A stretch of DNA of 64,000 nt, from NCBI GenBank assembly GCA_015143295.1, contig CM026571.1, positions 29,106,505 through 29,170,504 of the forward strand, written 5' to 3'. Below are positions 1 through 11,118 of the stretch, one piece after another. A model generated the notes under the pieces. The model had not been told where the DNA came from and searched no databases. It saw only the letters and a program-made list of their open reading frames with translations. Numbering within the stretch: position 1 is the first letter of the stretch; each line of letters opens with the position of its first letter. Both the position numbers and the translations under genes were made by a program. The DNA comes from Tetracentron sinense (taxonomy: Eukaryota > Streptophyta > Magnoliopsida > Trochodendrales > Trochodendraceae).

Positions 1-37
1 ACACAGACAAAGTTGAAACAAAGAGTTCTGTAGTCTC

Positions 38-82
38 ACTCGTCGAGGATTGGTTTGGGGTTTTCTGACTCGTTGACGAGTC
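38..82. repeat. Palindromes upstream of TATA in first LTR
   Basis: GACTCGT-tg-ACGAGTC at 67-82 is an inverted repeat with perfect 7-bp arms, and a related ACTCGTCGAG lies at 38-47. They lie about 95-140 bp upstream of the TATA box, the same relative place as the GC-rich palindrome arrays of the other LTRs in the window. Confidence 0.7.
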
Positions 83-516
83 ATACATAGAAAATGGTCA
101 TTTTGATCTGATACGCGTAATCGACCTTGGGGGATATTTTATAAGAGGGTCTTTTGGGATTTTGCAAGCCTTACTCTATAAATAGGAGAGGAAATTCGTG
201 GCTTAGAGTTACCAAACTCTATGAGAAGATCAATTGGGAAATTTTGAAAAGGAAGCTACGATTCTTCACTGTGTTCATCCGGTGTTCTTGAATTCGGAAA
301 TTCAACCACAAGAGGAGTCCTTGCTTCTTAACTGTTCTTATACTACTTAAGGGACTTAATCTTTGAAAGGTAAATACACTCTACTAGCTTTTGTTCTCAT
401 AATCTCAATTGGATTCTTGATGGAAATTCCTTTGTATTTGAGGTGGATTAGTAGGAAATCCTACTAATTCAATTGTGATGTATTTGTGAGTGCGGGAAAT
501 TCACTCGCCCAATGTT

Positions 517-2852
517 TGTGTCTCACGGGTTTTTGAGAGTCGCCACCTATTCATTTAGAAGGGATAAGTCCCCCGAATTTTCGGATAAGGTCTTGGTCCA
601 TGAGAGAGATCAGGGTAAGGGGTTCGGTTAAGTCCGGGGAAGGTGTTAGGCACCCCGAGGCTTCCGTTTTACAATGGTTCCTTACTCCCCGGGTTTAAGC
701 CAAATAAAGTTAATCTTGTTTAAAATGCCAAAATGTTTAAATGAACACTAATCTAAGAAGGGAAAAGATAACAGGGGTCGGGCCCGTGTTGGGCTGCCTA
801 CGTACTCACAAGGTGAGATCAGACCGAGCGTGTTCTGGCACGTGTGCCTGTGCCCAGGCTAGGGGCGTGTGTGTGTGCACCAAGGGTGGCTACCATGGAC
901 TAGTCCGGTAGACTAGGGTTTGTTTGACCGAGGAGGGTCAAGTGCATGGTATGAAGCCCGGTAGGCTTAGGGGGGTAGTCCGGTAGACTAGGGAGGAGTC
1001 CGGCCCGGGTTAGGGTTGCTAACTGGGATTAGGCCGAACTAACTGTAATTAGGGTTGCTAACCATAGTAAAGGGTGAGTGAGTTGTAGCTCGGTAGGCTA
1101 AGGCAAGGCCCGGTAGGCCGAGGTAAGTCCGGTAGACCTGGTTTTTAGGCCCGGTAGGCCGTAAACCGAAGTTAACTACGATTAGGGTTGCTAACCGCAG
1201 TTAAGGGGTTCTAATGGTGGTTAGGGTTGCTAACCAGGGTTAAGGAGAGGGCCAAAGTCAGGATGATGGTCCAATGATATTTTTAGGAATGTCCGTTTAA
1301 TTTCCCAAAATTTGTGGGGTTAAGGGGTGCTTAACTGCGGTTAAATACTAACTGGAGGTGGATTTAACCACGGTTAAGGGCTTGGTATAGTCCAAGGTGG
1401 GCCCAAGGGGCTAGGCAGGGCCTAAAGTGGCCTCCTACCAGGCCTGGGCCCCTGCAAAAGCCCAAAATTAAAACAAAGTTTAATGTCGGTAATGTAATTA
1501 CCTACATTATGGACAGTGTTTTGCCAAAGTTAACTAAGGTTAACGGATAACCCGAGGTGAACCAAAGGCATCAGAGTGTGGACCCCAGGGGATGCCTGGA
1601 GTGGGCCCCACAATGCTGTGAAGTCGCTGTGATAGACAGTGCAAGTTGGCGGTAGTCGTTCTACCGCCCATCCCAAATCAGGCGAAAAACAGAATGTCGG
1701 TAGAGATATGACCGACATTCTGGAAAAAGCTCAGAAACAAGGGGTCAGCAGAGGGATCACAGACAAAATGGAAATCAGACCATCTCAGGAATGACGGTAC
1801 TGAGAGTACCGCCATTCCTGGATTTCTGTAAAATCAGGTCTGTGGCTACTGGGGTTGTACACCAATGCTACTAGGGGTTCCCCTCATGATCTGAGGGACC
1901 CCCAGAAACTTCGTGGTTGTCTGCAATGTGCTTTAGGGAAAGGCTATAATCGTAGGGGTTCACACCCTGTTTGAGCTTGGACTATTAACTAGACACCGAA
2001 AAAAGCATAGAACGTCCCCTGGAGATGACCAAAGGCTCACAAAGATTGAAAAAAGAAATAAAAGGGAGGGGAACAGACCCCTTCACCAACGCTTTGTTTT
2101 ACCTCGATGGAGTAACTGTCTGCACGATGATGATGGGCCAGTGGAGGTGCTGCCAATGCAAAGGGGAGAACTGGGATGTTCCCTGTGGTCTTAGTATTAC
2201 AGCCAAGGTGTTGGAGAGACTGAGGGGGATGGTTTTTGAGAGAGTTTTTCCTTTGGAGATTTCTGTCCACCTTTTTACAGTAGAGGTGATTGGGGTTTTA
2301 TAGGGAAGAACCTAAGGGACCTAAAAGGGTTTTAAAAAAAGGGGTAGAACCTGTATGAACCAAGGGGAGGTCGACTAAGAGGAGTTGAAGGGAGAGTTGA
2401 GGTGAAGGTTGAGTGTGCAGGGTGATCGCAGACTACAAACTCGGAACTTGAAGATGTCGGTAGAAGTTCTACCGACATCAGGAAACCAAGGCAAAAATTT
2501 AATGTCAGTAGAACTTTGACTGACATTCTGGATTTAATTGAAGTGGGCCTGGGCCCTGCACACTCGGGGATAGGGGGTTGTCCTAAGGCAATTTTGGGCT
2601 TTTAAGGGGCCTAGATAATGGGGTAAGGCCTTATGGGCCATGGGATTTGCTAGGGTCACCTACAGCTAAGGGTTTAGGACATGGTTTTGATTCCTAAGAT
2701 TAACTAAGGGTTTAACTAGTGTTCACCTAGGGTTTAGTACTAAGGGTATGACTGGAGAGGCTTACCTAGGTTGTGAGGGATTTGGTAGGGTGTAACCATA
2801 GTTAAGGGATTTTAACTACAGTTAGATGGGGTGTAAAAATTAGGTGCTTACA
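517..2852 (-). mobile_element. Solo LTR of an Ogre/Tat-type gypsy element
   Basis: Read on the minus strand it starts TGTAAGCACC at 2852 and ends near 517. It matches the Ogre LTR at 52362-55133 at both ends (the TGTAAGCACC start, and the segment around 560-680 against 54945-55090) and in internal order. No internal region adjoins either end, so it is a solo LTR of about 2.3 kb. The flanking pentamers (atgtt at 512-516, gtatt at 2853-2857) do not match perfectly, so the duplication is decayed or the ends are a few bases off. It contains several AATGTCGGTA...TACCGACATT inverted repeats and many AACC..GGTT palindromes. Confidence 0.85.
1481..2533. repeat. Five dispersed inverted repeats in Ogre LTR
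   Basis: Near-perfect hairpin sequences of about 27-32 bp lie near 1481-1512, 1690-1723, 1791-1823, 2455-2483 and 2499-2531. All are variants of AATG(T/A)CGGTA facing TACCG(A/C)CATT. The same type recurs in the plus-strand Ogre LTR near 52812-52846 and 53736-53766. They do not encode anything visible; a transcript would form strong stem-loops. Confidence 0.8.
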
Positions 2853-3112
2853 GTATTCTATACTAAGAATGAATTATGAAAGCTATGTGATGATAAATTC
2901 AAGTGTGTTAACCATGTGTATGTGTTTATGTGAAGATTGAATGAAATAGACAGCATGTGCCATGTGTTTATGTGTTTCCAATTATGTACCATGTTCACTC
3001 ACAATTGTATATGTGCACGTGTATTGCTTGATCGGATTTTTCATGTGTACGTGTATCGACAAAGCAAAGTAAAATATGATGAACAAAATAAGATGTATCG
3101 GGAGAATGATAG

Positions 3113-3372
3113 TGGACTTCTACCAACCTAGGTATAGCATTAGTCATTTGTTCCCAAATAAAGCTATGTGTGAGAAGAATGCAAATGGACTTCTACCACT
3201 CTAGGTAGAGCATTTGACATTTGTTCTGGATATGCTATGTGCAAAGATATCCACGGGGAGGTGGATGAAGCTTCTAATGGACTTCTATTACTCTAGGTAG
3301 AACATTAGGCATGCTCCATGTATATGTGAATGCTAATAGACTTTTACCACTCTAGGTAGAGTATTAGTCAAA
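3113..3372 (+). repeat. Four tandem repeats with internal inverted repeat in LTR leader
   Basis: Copies of tggacttctaccactctag begin near 3113, 3186, 3278 and 3337. Within each, TCTACC and GGTAGA are inverted copies separated by about 6 bases, so each unit can fold into a hairpin. The array lies between the donor-like and acceptor-like signals of this LTR. Confidence 0.75.
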
Positions 3373-3654
3373 GTCATGTACACTCCCATAAAGCTATGTG
3401 TAAAGCAAGTGAAATATTCCATGTATAAAGTAAAAGAAATAAAAGAAAAGAAAAAAAGAATATGATTTTGAAAGATAAGTGTATGTGTTCTACCATATCG
3501 CACATGTGTATTTACAAAGACGTTTCCTTATGTGTTTCAGTGTATGTGTATTCTATGAACTGACTATGTGAAGCATATGCAATTATGACATATTATCTAG
3601 TGGTTTGTATATGCTAAGTATTCCAAACTCAGCCACATTTCTTATTGTCGGCAG

Positions 3655-3698
3655 GTCCATTTGAGGTTGCTTCCGATCCTTGGGTCGAGGAGGAGTAA
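3655..3698 (+). other. Conserved short frame at LTR 3' end (first LTR)
   Basis: Downstream of the acceptor-like GGCAG|GT (ends 3654) a frame reads PFEVASDPWVEEE and stops at TAA 3696-3698. It is the degenerate member of the set found at 6994, 9908, 12325, 23038, 57376 and 63342; beyond the stop the nucleotide similarity continues (YEPKP). Coding function is an inference from the shared motif. Confidence 0.5.
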
Positions 3699-4011
3699 TA
3701 TGAGCCTAAGCCTACTATGGATCATCCGCTCGAGGATAGAGCACTAGATAGGTGGCCCTATCTAGACTACTGTTGAGAGGGTGAGGGAGAGATTTGTATA
3801 TTTTGATAAGTGGGAATGTCCACTTTACACTTTTTATATTTTGTTAACATTTTGTTGGTTCAAACTTGGATACTTGTACAGGTTTAGTATATTTAGAAAA
3901 TTTAGTTTCCGCTATTGGTATGCCTTGTGTATTGCACAAGATGGTATGATATGATTTAGGTCACGTGGCAAAAAGTCTCCAATCTTTTAGGGGGTATTTT
4001 GGGTCACGACA

Positions 4012-5128
4012 TCTTTATTTTTAAATTCTCCTCCCCTATCACACTTCTTATGTTATTAATAGAATAGTCTTTTTCATTTTGCACTCTTTTACAAAATTTA
4101 TCAAATAAAGTATGTGCTTCACTTTTGTGTGATAAAAATAATACCCATGTATATCTAGAGTAGTTATTAACAATTACAAATGCGTACACTTTACCACCTA
4201 GGCTAGCAACATCATTAGGCCCAAAAGAATCTAAATGGAGAAGTTCTAATGGCCTAGAAGTTGAGATTTCTTTCTTCTTTTTGAAAGATGATTTGATTTG
4301 TTTTACTAATTGACATGCATCAAAAACTTTATCTTTAACAAATTTAGTTTTAGGTAAACCTTTAACTAATTCATTACTAGATAGTTTTGAAATTAAGTCC
4401 ATACTAGCTTGTCCTAATCTCGTATGCCATAACCAACTAGTTTCATTTAAGGCTGAAAAACATATCATATTTTGAGAAGTGATTTCATCAAATTCAATAG
4501 TATAGACATTTCCATTTCTATATGCAATGAACATGGTACTAACATTGTCTTTATCCTTAATCATGCACATTTAGATTTAAAAGATACATTTAGTCATTTG
4601 TCACAAAGTTGGCTAATACTAATTAGATTATGTTTTAAACTTTCTACTAAAGTACATTTTCAATAAAGTTAGAATTGTTCTTACCAACATTACCTATCCC
4701 GATGATCTTCCCCTTTGAGTTGTCTCCAAAGGTCACATGCCCTCCATCTTTAGGAGAAGAGAAATTGATATGAATAACTTCTTTTTCCCCGTCATATGCC
4801 TTGAGCAACCGCTATCCAAGAACCATGTAGTCTTAGAGGAACTTGACTTCATGCATACCTATAATACAAGTTCAAGTAACTCCCTTTAGTACCCAAACCC
4901 TTTTGGGTCCTAATTGGTTAGTCTTGGGAGCGGTTGTTCCCTTAGGAACCCAAACTGGCTTAACTCTCTTCTTTCTAATATATTTGTAAGTAGTACTAGA
5001 AGAAGTGTTTGAACTACTAGATGTGGCAAAGAAATTTTGATAGTTATTTTGCTTGATTGATAAGTTATAACTGATCCCGGCCTTATCAAACACATATCTT
5101 TGTTTCCTTAGTAATGCATCTAAGTTCT
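4012..5128 (-). pseudogene. Ty1/copia pol fragment (protease to integrase core), broken
   Basis: On the minus strand this holds, in order, a decayed aspartic protease region (WFLDSGCS-type motif near 4808-4835), a GAG-pre-integrase segment (LWHTRLGQAS, near 4412-4441) and the start of the integrase core (LELLHLDSFGP, near 4215-4250). The frame 4004-4570 is the longest open piece. Relative to the family the first conserved Asp context is altered (NNYSRY, where DDFSRY is usual). It is cut at the left by the LTR ending at 4011 and at the right by element A starting at 5129, so it is the oldest layer seen here. The type resembles the SIRE-like lineage but is not the same copy as 35162-46305. Confidence 0.8.
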
Positions 5129-5349
5129 TGTAATGACCTGAATTAAATTCCTCATTTTCATATTATATGATTTAATTTTCTAGATAAATATGCTTGAATT
5201 ATTCATCAATTTTATGAGAAATTAATGTGTTAAAAATCTCGAATTAGAAAATCCATTTATTTCATTCAATCGATCTAGTTTGGAGAAATAAATTGCATGA
5301 AATAAAAGAAGAATAAAAAGTAGTAAAAGACTAAAAAAAAAAAAAAGGA

Positions 5350-5380
5350 GATCGGCGTGGCTGATCGATTGCTCGATGTG
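5350..5380. repeat. GATCG-rich palindromic segment, element A LTR
   Basis: GATCGGC...CTGATCGATTGCTCGATG lies about 60-90 bp upstream of TATA. It is this family's counterpart of the palindrome arrays in the other LTRs; the 3' LTR copy (51297-51343) has more units. Confidence 0.6.
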
Positions 5381-5505
5381 GGACGTTTTCCATGTTTCAT
5401 GATTTTTTGATTTTTTTTAACTCCCAAGGATCTCAAAACTCTATAAATAACCCTCAAACTCGAGAGTTAGGGTTTCCATAGGCTTCTAAACCTAAAAGGG
5501 AGAAA

Positions 5506-7097
5506 ATGGAGAGTTTTCTGAGAGATCAAAAAGGGGAGACTGAAGGAGTTCAAAGGGTGGATCAGAAAAAGGAGGAAAGAGGCTTGAAGATCGGTATAAA
5601 ACCTTATTCGCAAGCAATAGATCGTAAGGAAGCGATCAAGTGAGGTAAAATAACGAATCTAGTGATCCATATTTTGAATTTTAACCTAAAAGGATGAATG
5701 AAAAGGAGTAAATCTAGTAAGAATGTAAGAATATGTATGATCTATGAACATGTTTATGATTCCTATTTCATTAATTCTTGAATCGTTAAAATAGGATGTG
5801 AATAACCATATTTATGATTCCTATTTCATTAATTCTTGAATCGTTAAAATAGGATGTGAATAACCATATTTATGATTCCTATTTCATTATTCTTGAATCG
5901 CTAAATTAGGATGTGAAGAACCATGTTAAAAATTTGTTTATGATTCAACAAGGGGATTAGAAAATTATATTGAATGTATGTGGATTTATGAGGAGAATGT
6001 GATGAATGGATGGAATGGAATGAATGAATTGAATGATTGAGATGAATTAATTGTGAGATGTTAATTGTATGTTAGTTTGATTTTGTGATTATAATTCATG
6101 AGAGTTGTTATCGATGAAAGGTGTGATATAATTAGGATATTGATCTTGATTACACAAAAGGGGATTTTGATATTATATTAGATCGTGACTTATGTTTATT
6201 TTACTATCAATTGTGATTTTAGATTATCGAATCACTAGAAATATGAAAGGTTGTGTGTTTATTTTATATTTCTTTATACGTGATATACAATTGGGTAAAT
6301 GAACCTTTGATGAGAGTCAAGCTTGCCTAGGCCTGGTTAACATAGTGGAATGAGACGCTATGGTGAGATGTCCTATGGCCCTTGACGGTTAGTCTTAGGT
6401 GTAATTTAAACAAAAGGTGTATCATTGTGCACTCACGAATGAAAAATATGTATATGAATGAAGAGAGAATCAATGACACTAAGAAGATTATAAGTAAGAC
6501 TAAACGTAAAGTAAGTAAATAAGAAAGAAAGACATACGAAAGCGATAATGCATGTTGTATTTTGCACCACCGAATACCATCAAAAGGGCGAGAAGTATTC
6601 CAAAGTAAGTAAGCCGTCATATTAGAAAATGTACTTAGCCGTCTGTGCCGGATAATGTACGAAGGGTGGTATCTCAGTAAAGTAAAGTATAATAACCTCT
6701 TTCCTTATACGGTATAACGGTATTTTAATTTATTACCAATGTATGTGAATATGTGGTTCATGAAACGATAAAGTATGAAGTATAAAAAGTAACAAAGTAA
6801 GAAAAGTAAGAAAGTAAGGAAAGAAAGAAATTGACGTAATGTACCTGATTGTTTCCGCACTCAGATTATACATGTGAACTGATGTATGAATTTGTAAAAT
6901 GTATGCAAGTTAATGTTCATTATATTGTTCACTATGGTCTGTTATATACACGGAGTAACTTGTTACTCAACCAATGACTTTTGTTGTCGGCAGGTTCAGG
7001 TTTTGATATTTGTGTGCCCGGATCATAGGAAGAAGAGGAATACTTAGAGGAACCGGAAGGTGATTATCCCGAAGAAGAATGGGATCTTGATCATTAG
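5506..7097 (+). CDS. Possible spliced small frame inside element A LTR (hypothetical)
   Basis: ATG at 5506 opens a basic/acidic frame (starts MESFLRDQKGE) that runs 39 codons plus one base to a good donor, gatc|gtaagg, at 5623/5624. Joined to the acceptor after 6993 it continues in phase into GFDIC and, after a TAG at the position of the conserved Trp, EEEEYLEEP, ending at TAG 7095-7097. The donor choice is a guess; an alternative donor at 5644/5645 puts a TGA just before the junction. The downstream part matches the conserved frame of the other LTRs. The TAG means this copy would not make the full peptide. Confidence 0.3.
6965..6993 (+). promoter_or_regulatory. Stem-loop and splice-acceptor-like site, element A LTR
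   Basis: GAGTAAC-tt-GTTACTC is a perfect stem just upstream of TTGTTGTCGGCAG|GT. Other LTRs have CTGAG-N9-CTCAG at the same distance from the same acceptor-like sequence, so structure rather than sequence appears to be kept. Confidence 0.5.
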
Positions 7098-7386
7098 CCC
7101 TACTGTTAAAGTTAATTTATTAGTAGTCAAATTCCAGAGAGACTCTAATTGACTTTATGGAGATTCATGTATAGTTTAGTTTGATTAAGATCATTATGGA
7201 TGATCAGGATTTATTATATTTTAGTTACAGTTAAAGATTATCAATTTAATTAATGTTACTAATTGAAGAAATTTTTAAGTTCGTATTATGGTATGCCTTA
7301 AATGCTTTTAACAGGATGGTTTGTTAAGTAAGTCACGTGCCAAGATCTCACATTCTCATAGGTGGGGTTTTGGGAGGTGACAGAAG

Positions 7387-7398
7387 TGGTATCAGAGC
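7387..7398 (+). promoter_or_regulatory. Primer binding site (tRNA-iMet), element A
   Basis: TGGTATCAGAGC lies four bases after the 5' LTR, the standard plant LTR-retrotransposon site complementary to the 3' end of initiator methionine tRNA. The 167 bp to the gag ATG show nothing else. Confidence 0.95.
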
Positions 7399-7565
7399 AA
7401 AGGTATTAGGTTAGCTAGGGCATGAGTTTAGCAATCTCATATGCTAGGATGAGTCATTGGATACTAGGACTAGTCATTGTATGCTTGTATGAATTTTAGT
7501 GATAGAAGTTAAAGTTGTTTCCAAGATTAAACTTATAGTTATCGTTTGTTCTCAGGATTATTATA

Positions 7566-7928
7566 ATGGGACGCGGTGGCAGAGGACATGGATACAATAC
7601 TAGGGGGAACACTGGAAGGGGCATTGAAGAAGGAAATCTAGAGGGTTATGACCAGCCCGACTTGACACAGGTTTTGGGATCCATTGCCCAAATGATGGCA
7701 CTCCTTGCAGCTAGGCAACCTGTTGCAGTTGGACCTGAACATATAGAAGTGCATGTGCTACCACCACCTCCTCCTCCTGTACATCACACTGCAGGAATTG
7801 AAGCTTTTAAGAGACTGAGGCCCCCAACATTTTATGGTACTACTGATCCAATGGTGGCTGAAGCATGGATCTTGCAATTGGAGAAGATTTTTAAGGTGCT
7901 CCAGTGTACAGATGAACAATGGGTTGAT
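7566..7928 (+). pseudogene. Element A gag, N-terminal part
   Basis: ATG at 7566 opens MGRGGRGHGYN..., an Arg/Gly-rich N-terminus, followed by the conserved chromovirus gag stretch FKRLRPPTFYGTTDP and EAWILQLEKIFKVLQCTDEQWVD. The frame is open to the insertion point, where the solo LTR 7929-10319 entered after ttgat; codons beyond 7928 in the open frame belong to that LTR. Gag forms the particle that packages element RNA. The start is chosen because element B begins gag with a similar Arg/Gly-rich stretch and no earlier ATG is in frame after the primer site. Confidence 0.9.
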
Positions 7929-8296
7929 TGTAGAACCCTGAAACTTTTGTATATGCCTTGGAATGTGTGTCAAGGCATGGTGCCTTTGTAATCTCCAATT
8001 TCCATGAAATGAGAAGTTTTAAAGAACTTAAGTATTAAGAAGTGGGATTCCTAAGTCGGATATATTAAAGATCCGGTTTGTTGAGCTCCATTGCGGATTA
8101 GTCAACTTTGGGGATAATTTTGTCCATAAATAAAGCTGAAATTAGAAATTATAAAATGCCAAGAATGTTCTCCTTCGAAAGACGAATCCAACACAAGTTG
8201 AATTGTCAAAATCTGACAGACGAGTCGAAAGTTATGGCCGAAACTCTGAAATAGGAAAAATGAGAAAAATCAGCAAAATAGGCAAAACACAGACCA

Positions 8297-8532
8297 CCGG
8301 TCGACCGCCCCCAGGACCGATCGACTGGTAGCCTACCGCTCGACCGCTAAGATGACCGATCGATCGCTCGCCTTACAGTCGACCGCTCTAACCACCGGTT
8401 GACCGCTCTAACCACGATCGACCGCTATCGCACTAATTTTGTATGGGGTTATTTTCTAGAGAGGGTCTTTTTGACCGATCGACCGCTCCCTATGACCGGT
8501 TGACCGCTCCCTATGACCAGTCGACCGCTCAT
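8297..8532. repeat. Palindrome array of about 20-21-bp units upstream of TATA
   Basis: Ten or so variants of ACCG(A/G)TCGACCGCT, with successive starts usually 19-22 bp apart (for example the three units GACCGATCGACCGCTCCCTAT and following at 8473-8530 are exactly 21 bp each). The array flanks a GCTATCG...GTATGGGG core at 8424-8466. Confidence 0.85.
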
Positions 8533-9449
8533 TTACGAATTTGCTTGGTTTGGTCCTTTTAAGCAGATCATTAAGGGTATGATGGTCTTTGACCATCCCC
8601 TTCTCTATATAAACCTAAGTTCGTGGGTTGAGGGTTTCATAAACCCTCAAACTTGTATTTTGGAAGAGTGAGAGAGGAGCAAGGGGATTTCTAACCTAGG
8701 GTTTGCATTTGAGAAAAATCAAAGGGTTTGAAGACCCTAGATCATCTCAAGCTTAGATTTCCTCAAGTTCAAGGCTCAAGCAAGCGAGGAGCACGTTCTC
8801 CAAAGCTAGGGCAGCATTCAACCTCGACTCTTACAAGGGGTTTCTTCCTCTATTCAAGGTCGGTACCTTATGCTACCCTCCTAGTTCATACTCCCTTTTT
8901 CTTTCCTTCTTCTTTGTCTTGCCTAATGTATGAACCTAAAGAGAGATGAATGGATGTGGTGTGAGAATGAATGTTGGGCGATGGATGCCATGTGGATGAT
9001 GTGATGAATGGAATGGGAAGGGCATTGTACCAATAATAAACATACGTGTGTGTTGTGAACACAAACCCACCTAGAAAAGTATGATGTAGGCTTTAATGAA
9101 TAATGTACACACCATGTGTTTGATGAAATGCCAAGGTGAAGAAAACGAGTTATAGATCAAATGCTTATGAAATTGCTAGGGCTTATGATAGTGTGATCAC
9201 TTGCTTTCCCTAAATGGCATAAATAATTACTTGTTTAAATTAATGATATTCTATGTATTGTTGAAATCCCCAAATGTCATATTTAATTTCAAATGAAAGT
9301 ATGCACACGATCCCACGAGCACGGAATGCATGACATGGTTTACCGATGATTTTCAAGAATAAGGATGTTAAAGGTGGGACATATCTTACGATATGTTTTA
9401 CCTCGCTTTCGACAAGGACACGAACAAGCATTTAATAGGAGGGAGTTTA

Positions 9450-9590
9450 CACTTCCCTCCCTTCCATGAGGGGTCTTTCCTTACTCACAAGTACATCTCA
9501 TTAAAGAAGGGTCTCCCTTTCCTCTCAAGTGCATATCATGAAAGAAGGGTCTCCCTTCCCTCCCAAGTGCATCTCACAAGCGCATCTCAC
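9450..9590 (+). repeat. Hairpin repeats in LTR leader
   Basis: GAAGGG-TCT-CCCTTC and GGAGGGAG...TTCCCTCC units followed by caagtgcat spacers. Arms vary between units but stay complementary. They lie between the donor-like and acceptor-like sites of this LTR. Confidence 0.8.
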
Positions 9591-9907
9591 AAGTCACATG
9601 AACATGATTAGATTCCAAGCAAGCACGCATGACACCCATGACATGACACGCTCAACAAGATCAAGCAAGACAAACATGACAAGTTTTCAAGTACGAAACC
9701 AGTATTTTAAGTCAAGTCAAGTGCACGATGATTTCAAGAGTTTTATCGGTTTTCTGTGATGCAAGCATGAATATAAACTGCTTTACTTTCTTGTTATGAT
9801 ATGAATTGCTTCCAGCTTTATATACCATTATTGTTATGTTGTGGCTATTGGTTAGCATTTGGTACACGTTGAGTATTCCATGCTCAGCCATACGTTTATG
9901 TCGGCAG

Positions 9908-10017
9908 GTGCTAAGTTAGCTGCTGCTCCATTTGATATCTGTGCTCCTTGCCTATGGGTGGAGGAGGAGTACGTTGAGGAACCTACGGAGGAGCCTCATG
10001 TAGACGAGTACTACTAG
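9908..10017 (+). other. Conserved short frame at LTR 3' end (solo LTR 7929)
   Basis: After the acceptor-like GGCAG|GT, a frame in phase 1 contains PFDICAPCLWVEEEYVEEP and ends in an acidic tail at TAG 10015-10017. It matches the frames at 57376 and 63342 closely, with synonymous changes (CCA for CCT, ATC for ATT). No in-frame ATG was found in the predicted first exon of this copy, which has a TAG. Confidence 0.6.
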
Positions 10018-10319
10018 GTGGTTGATTCTGAGTGATCCGTGGGTGAGCTTGAGAGAGTATATTCATGTATTTTGGTGGGACTGTCCACACTTTCTTTTGT
10101 GATTTCTTTTGTACACAACTTGGATCATTGTATATGTATATTCTTAGAGGTTTGGTTAGTCTTCTGTTGTGCTATGTTAAGTTAATGCTTCCATTATTTT
10201 GTCCTCTTTGTATATGCTCCATGTATTGCTGCAGGTTTGTTGGTCAAGCAAATCATGTACGTCATGATTTGTCGTCCAAGATTCACTCTAACTCCTAGGG
10301 TGGGTTTTGGGTCGCGACA

Positions 10320-10879
10320 TTGATGGGACTGTATTTGTTATGGAAGGGGAAGCCGAGCACTAGTGGAGAGCTACGATAAGGTAGAGACATTACAAGGACA
10401 GGACAACTATGGACATGGGCAGAATTCTTGGACTTATTCTACAAGCAATATTTTCCAGCATTTGTCAAGGAACAGAAAGAAATTGAGTTCCTCACCTTGG
10501 AACAGGGAGAGATGATATTGGTAGAATATGAAGCAAAGTTTGCTGAACTATCTCGAGTATCACCTCAACTGATCTCGAATGAGAATATAAAGGTTAGAAA
10601 GTTCGAAAGAGGTCTAAGGGCATTCATCAGAGACAAGGTTTTTATACTACAAATAGAAACTTTTGGAGAGATAGTGAACAAGGCTAAGATAGCCGAGAAG
10701 AATTCTGAGGTGTTCTTCAAGAGGAAGGACAACAACCTAAGGGACAAAAGAATAGTCAGAGGCCAGACCAGTGGACCAGTTCAACTAGAGAATAGGGCCA
10801 GGCCTGCCCCATATCCGGTTACAAGGCTAGTGCAAAATACTCAGAGGCCTACACCTGCCCCTCGCCCTACCACGACTAC
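10320..10879 (+). pseudogene. Element A gag, central part
   Basis: Continues gag after the solo LTR: FVMEGEAEH, then a TAG where B has Trp, then WAEFLDLFYKQYFPAFVKEQK, LTLEQGEMILVEYEAKFAELSR and the KVRKFERGLRAFIRDKV region (open frame 10428-10928). These are the retrotransposon gag domain blocks, also present in element B at 13500-13900. Sequence past 10879 in the open frame is element B's LTR. The Pro/Arg-rich end (PTPAPRPTTT) precedes the zinc knuckle, which resumes at 23477. Confidence 0.92.
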
Positions 10880-11118
10880 TGTAAAGCCCCAAATTTTCAT
10901 CTCACGTATTTGTGAACAGTGTGTGTGAATAGTGCCCAAGTGTGATTTTGTACACTTAGGGGCCTTATGATTAATATATGAGTTTGGAATTAGGGAGTGC
11001 ATGTTTCAATGGGTCTATATATCGCTAAGGAGTGTGTATTAAGCATGAAAGAATGTTAGAAGTGGAATGGAGAAGATCCAAGTAGTGAAAACCAGGATTT
11101 CCAGCAAAACAGGGGATC

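Larger units (their letters stand above)
1..4011 (+). mobile_element. Gypsy (chromovirus-type) LTR, left end cut by window, split by an Ogre LTR
   Basis: The two halves 1-516 and 2853-4011 read as one LTR. A TATA box lies at 177-184, a donor-like aaag|gtaaatac near 369-370, the stem-loop and GGCAG|GT module at 3613-3655, and the terminus gggtcacgaca at 4001-4011 resembles the ends of the other chromovirus LTRs here. No primer binding site follows 4011, so it is a 3' LTR or a solo LTR in plus orientation. The 5' part and any left duplication lie outside the window. It sits inside the copia fragment that resumes at 4012. The family is inferred from similarity to the LTRs of elements A and B; no coding part is visible. 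Confidence 0.8.
5129..7382 (+). mobile_element. Element A 5' LTR
   Basis: The LTR runs from TGTAATGACC (5129) to GGTGACA (7382) and is followed by the iMet primer site. TATA is at 5442-5449. Its start matches the 3' copy at 51159. It has three copies of a 58-bp unit (starts 5753, 5811, 5869) where the 3' LTR keeps two, and a segment of roughly 80 bp near 5195-5275 that the 3' LTR lacks. A possible leader intron runs from gatc|gtaagg (5623/5624) or tgag|gtaaaa (5644/5645) to the acceptor at 6993. Confidence 0.93.
7929..10319 (+). mobile_element. Solo chromovirus LTR in element A gag
   Basis: TGTAGAACCC to GTCGCGACA, 2391 bp, flanked by perfect ttgat duplications (7924-7928 and 10320-10324). 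The gag reading frame resumes in phase after removal. TATA is at 8606-8613, a donor-like caag|gtcggtacc at 8859/8860, hairpin repeats at 9450-9590, and an acceptor-like site after 9907. It is related to the LTRs at 55529 and 61528. Solo LTRs arise by recombination between the two LTRs of a full element. Confidence 0.97.

Noticed and set aside
4004..4570. 188-codon frame as a functional gene
   Set aside because: A copia pre-integrase/integrase fragment truncated on both sides by other insertions.
7387..7398. tRNA gene fragments at TGGTATCAGAGC sites
   Set aside because: 12-base primer binding sites next to LTR ends, not tRNA genes; no cloverleaf around them.
8297..8532. Regular palindromic repeats resembling a CRISPR array
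   Set aside because: Units are 12-14 bp at about 20-bp steps, degenerate, in a plant LTR upstream of a TATA box, with no cas genes.
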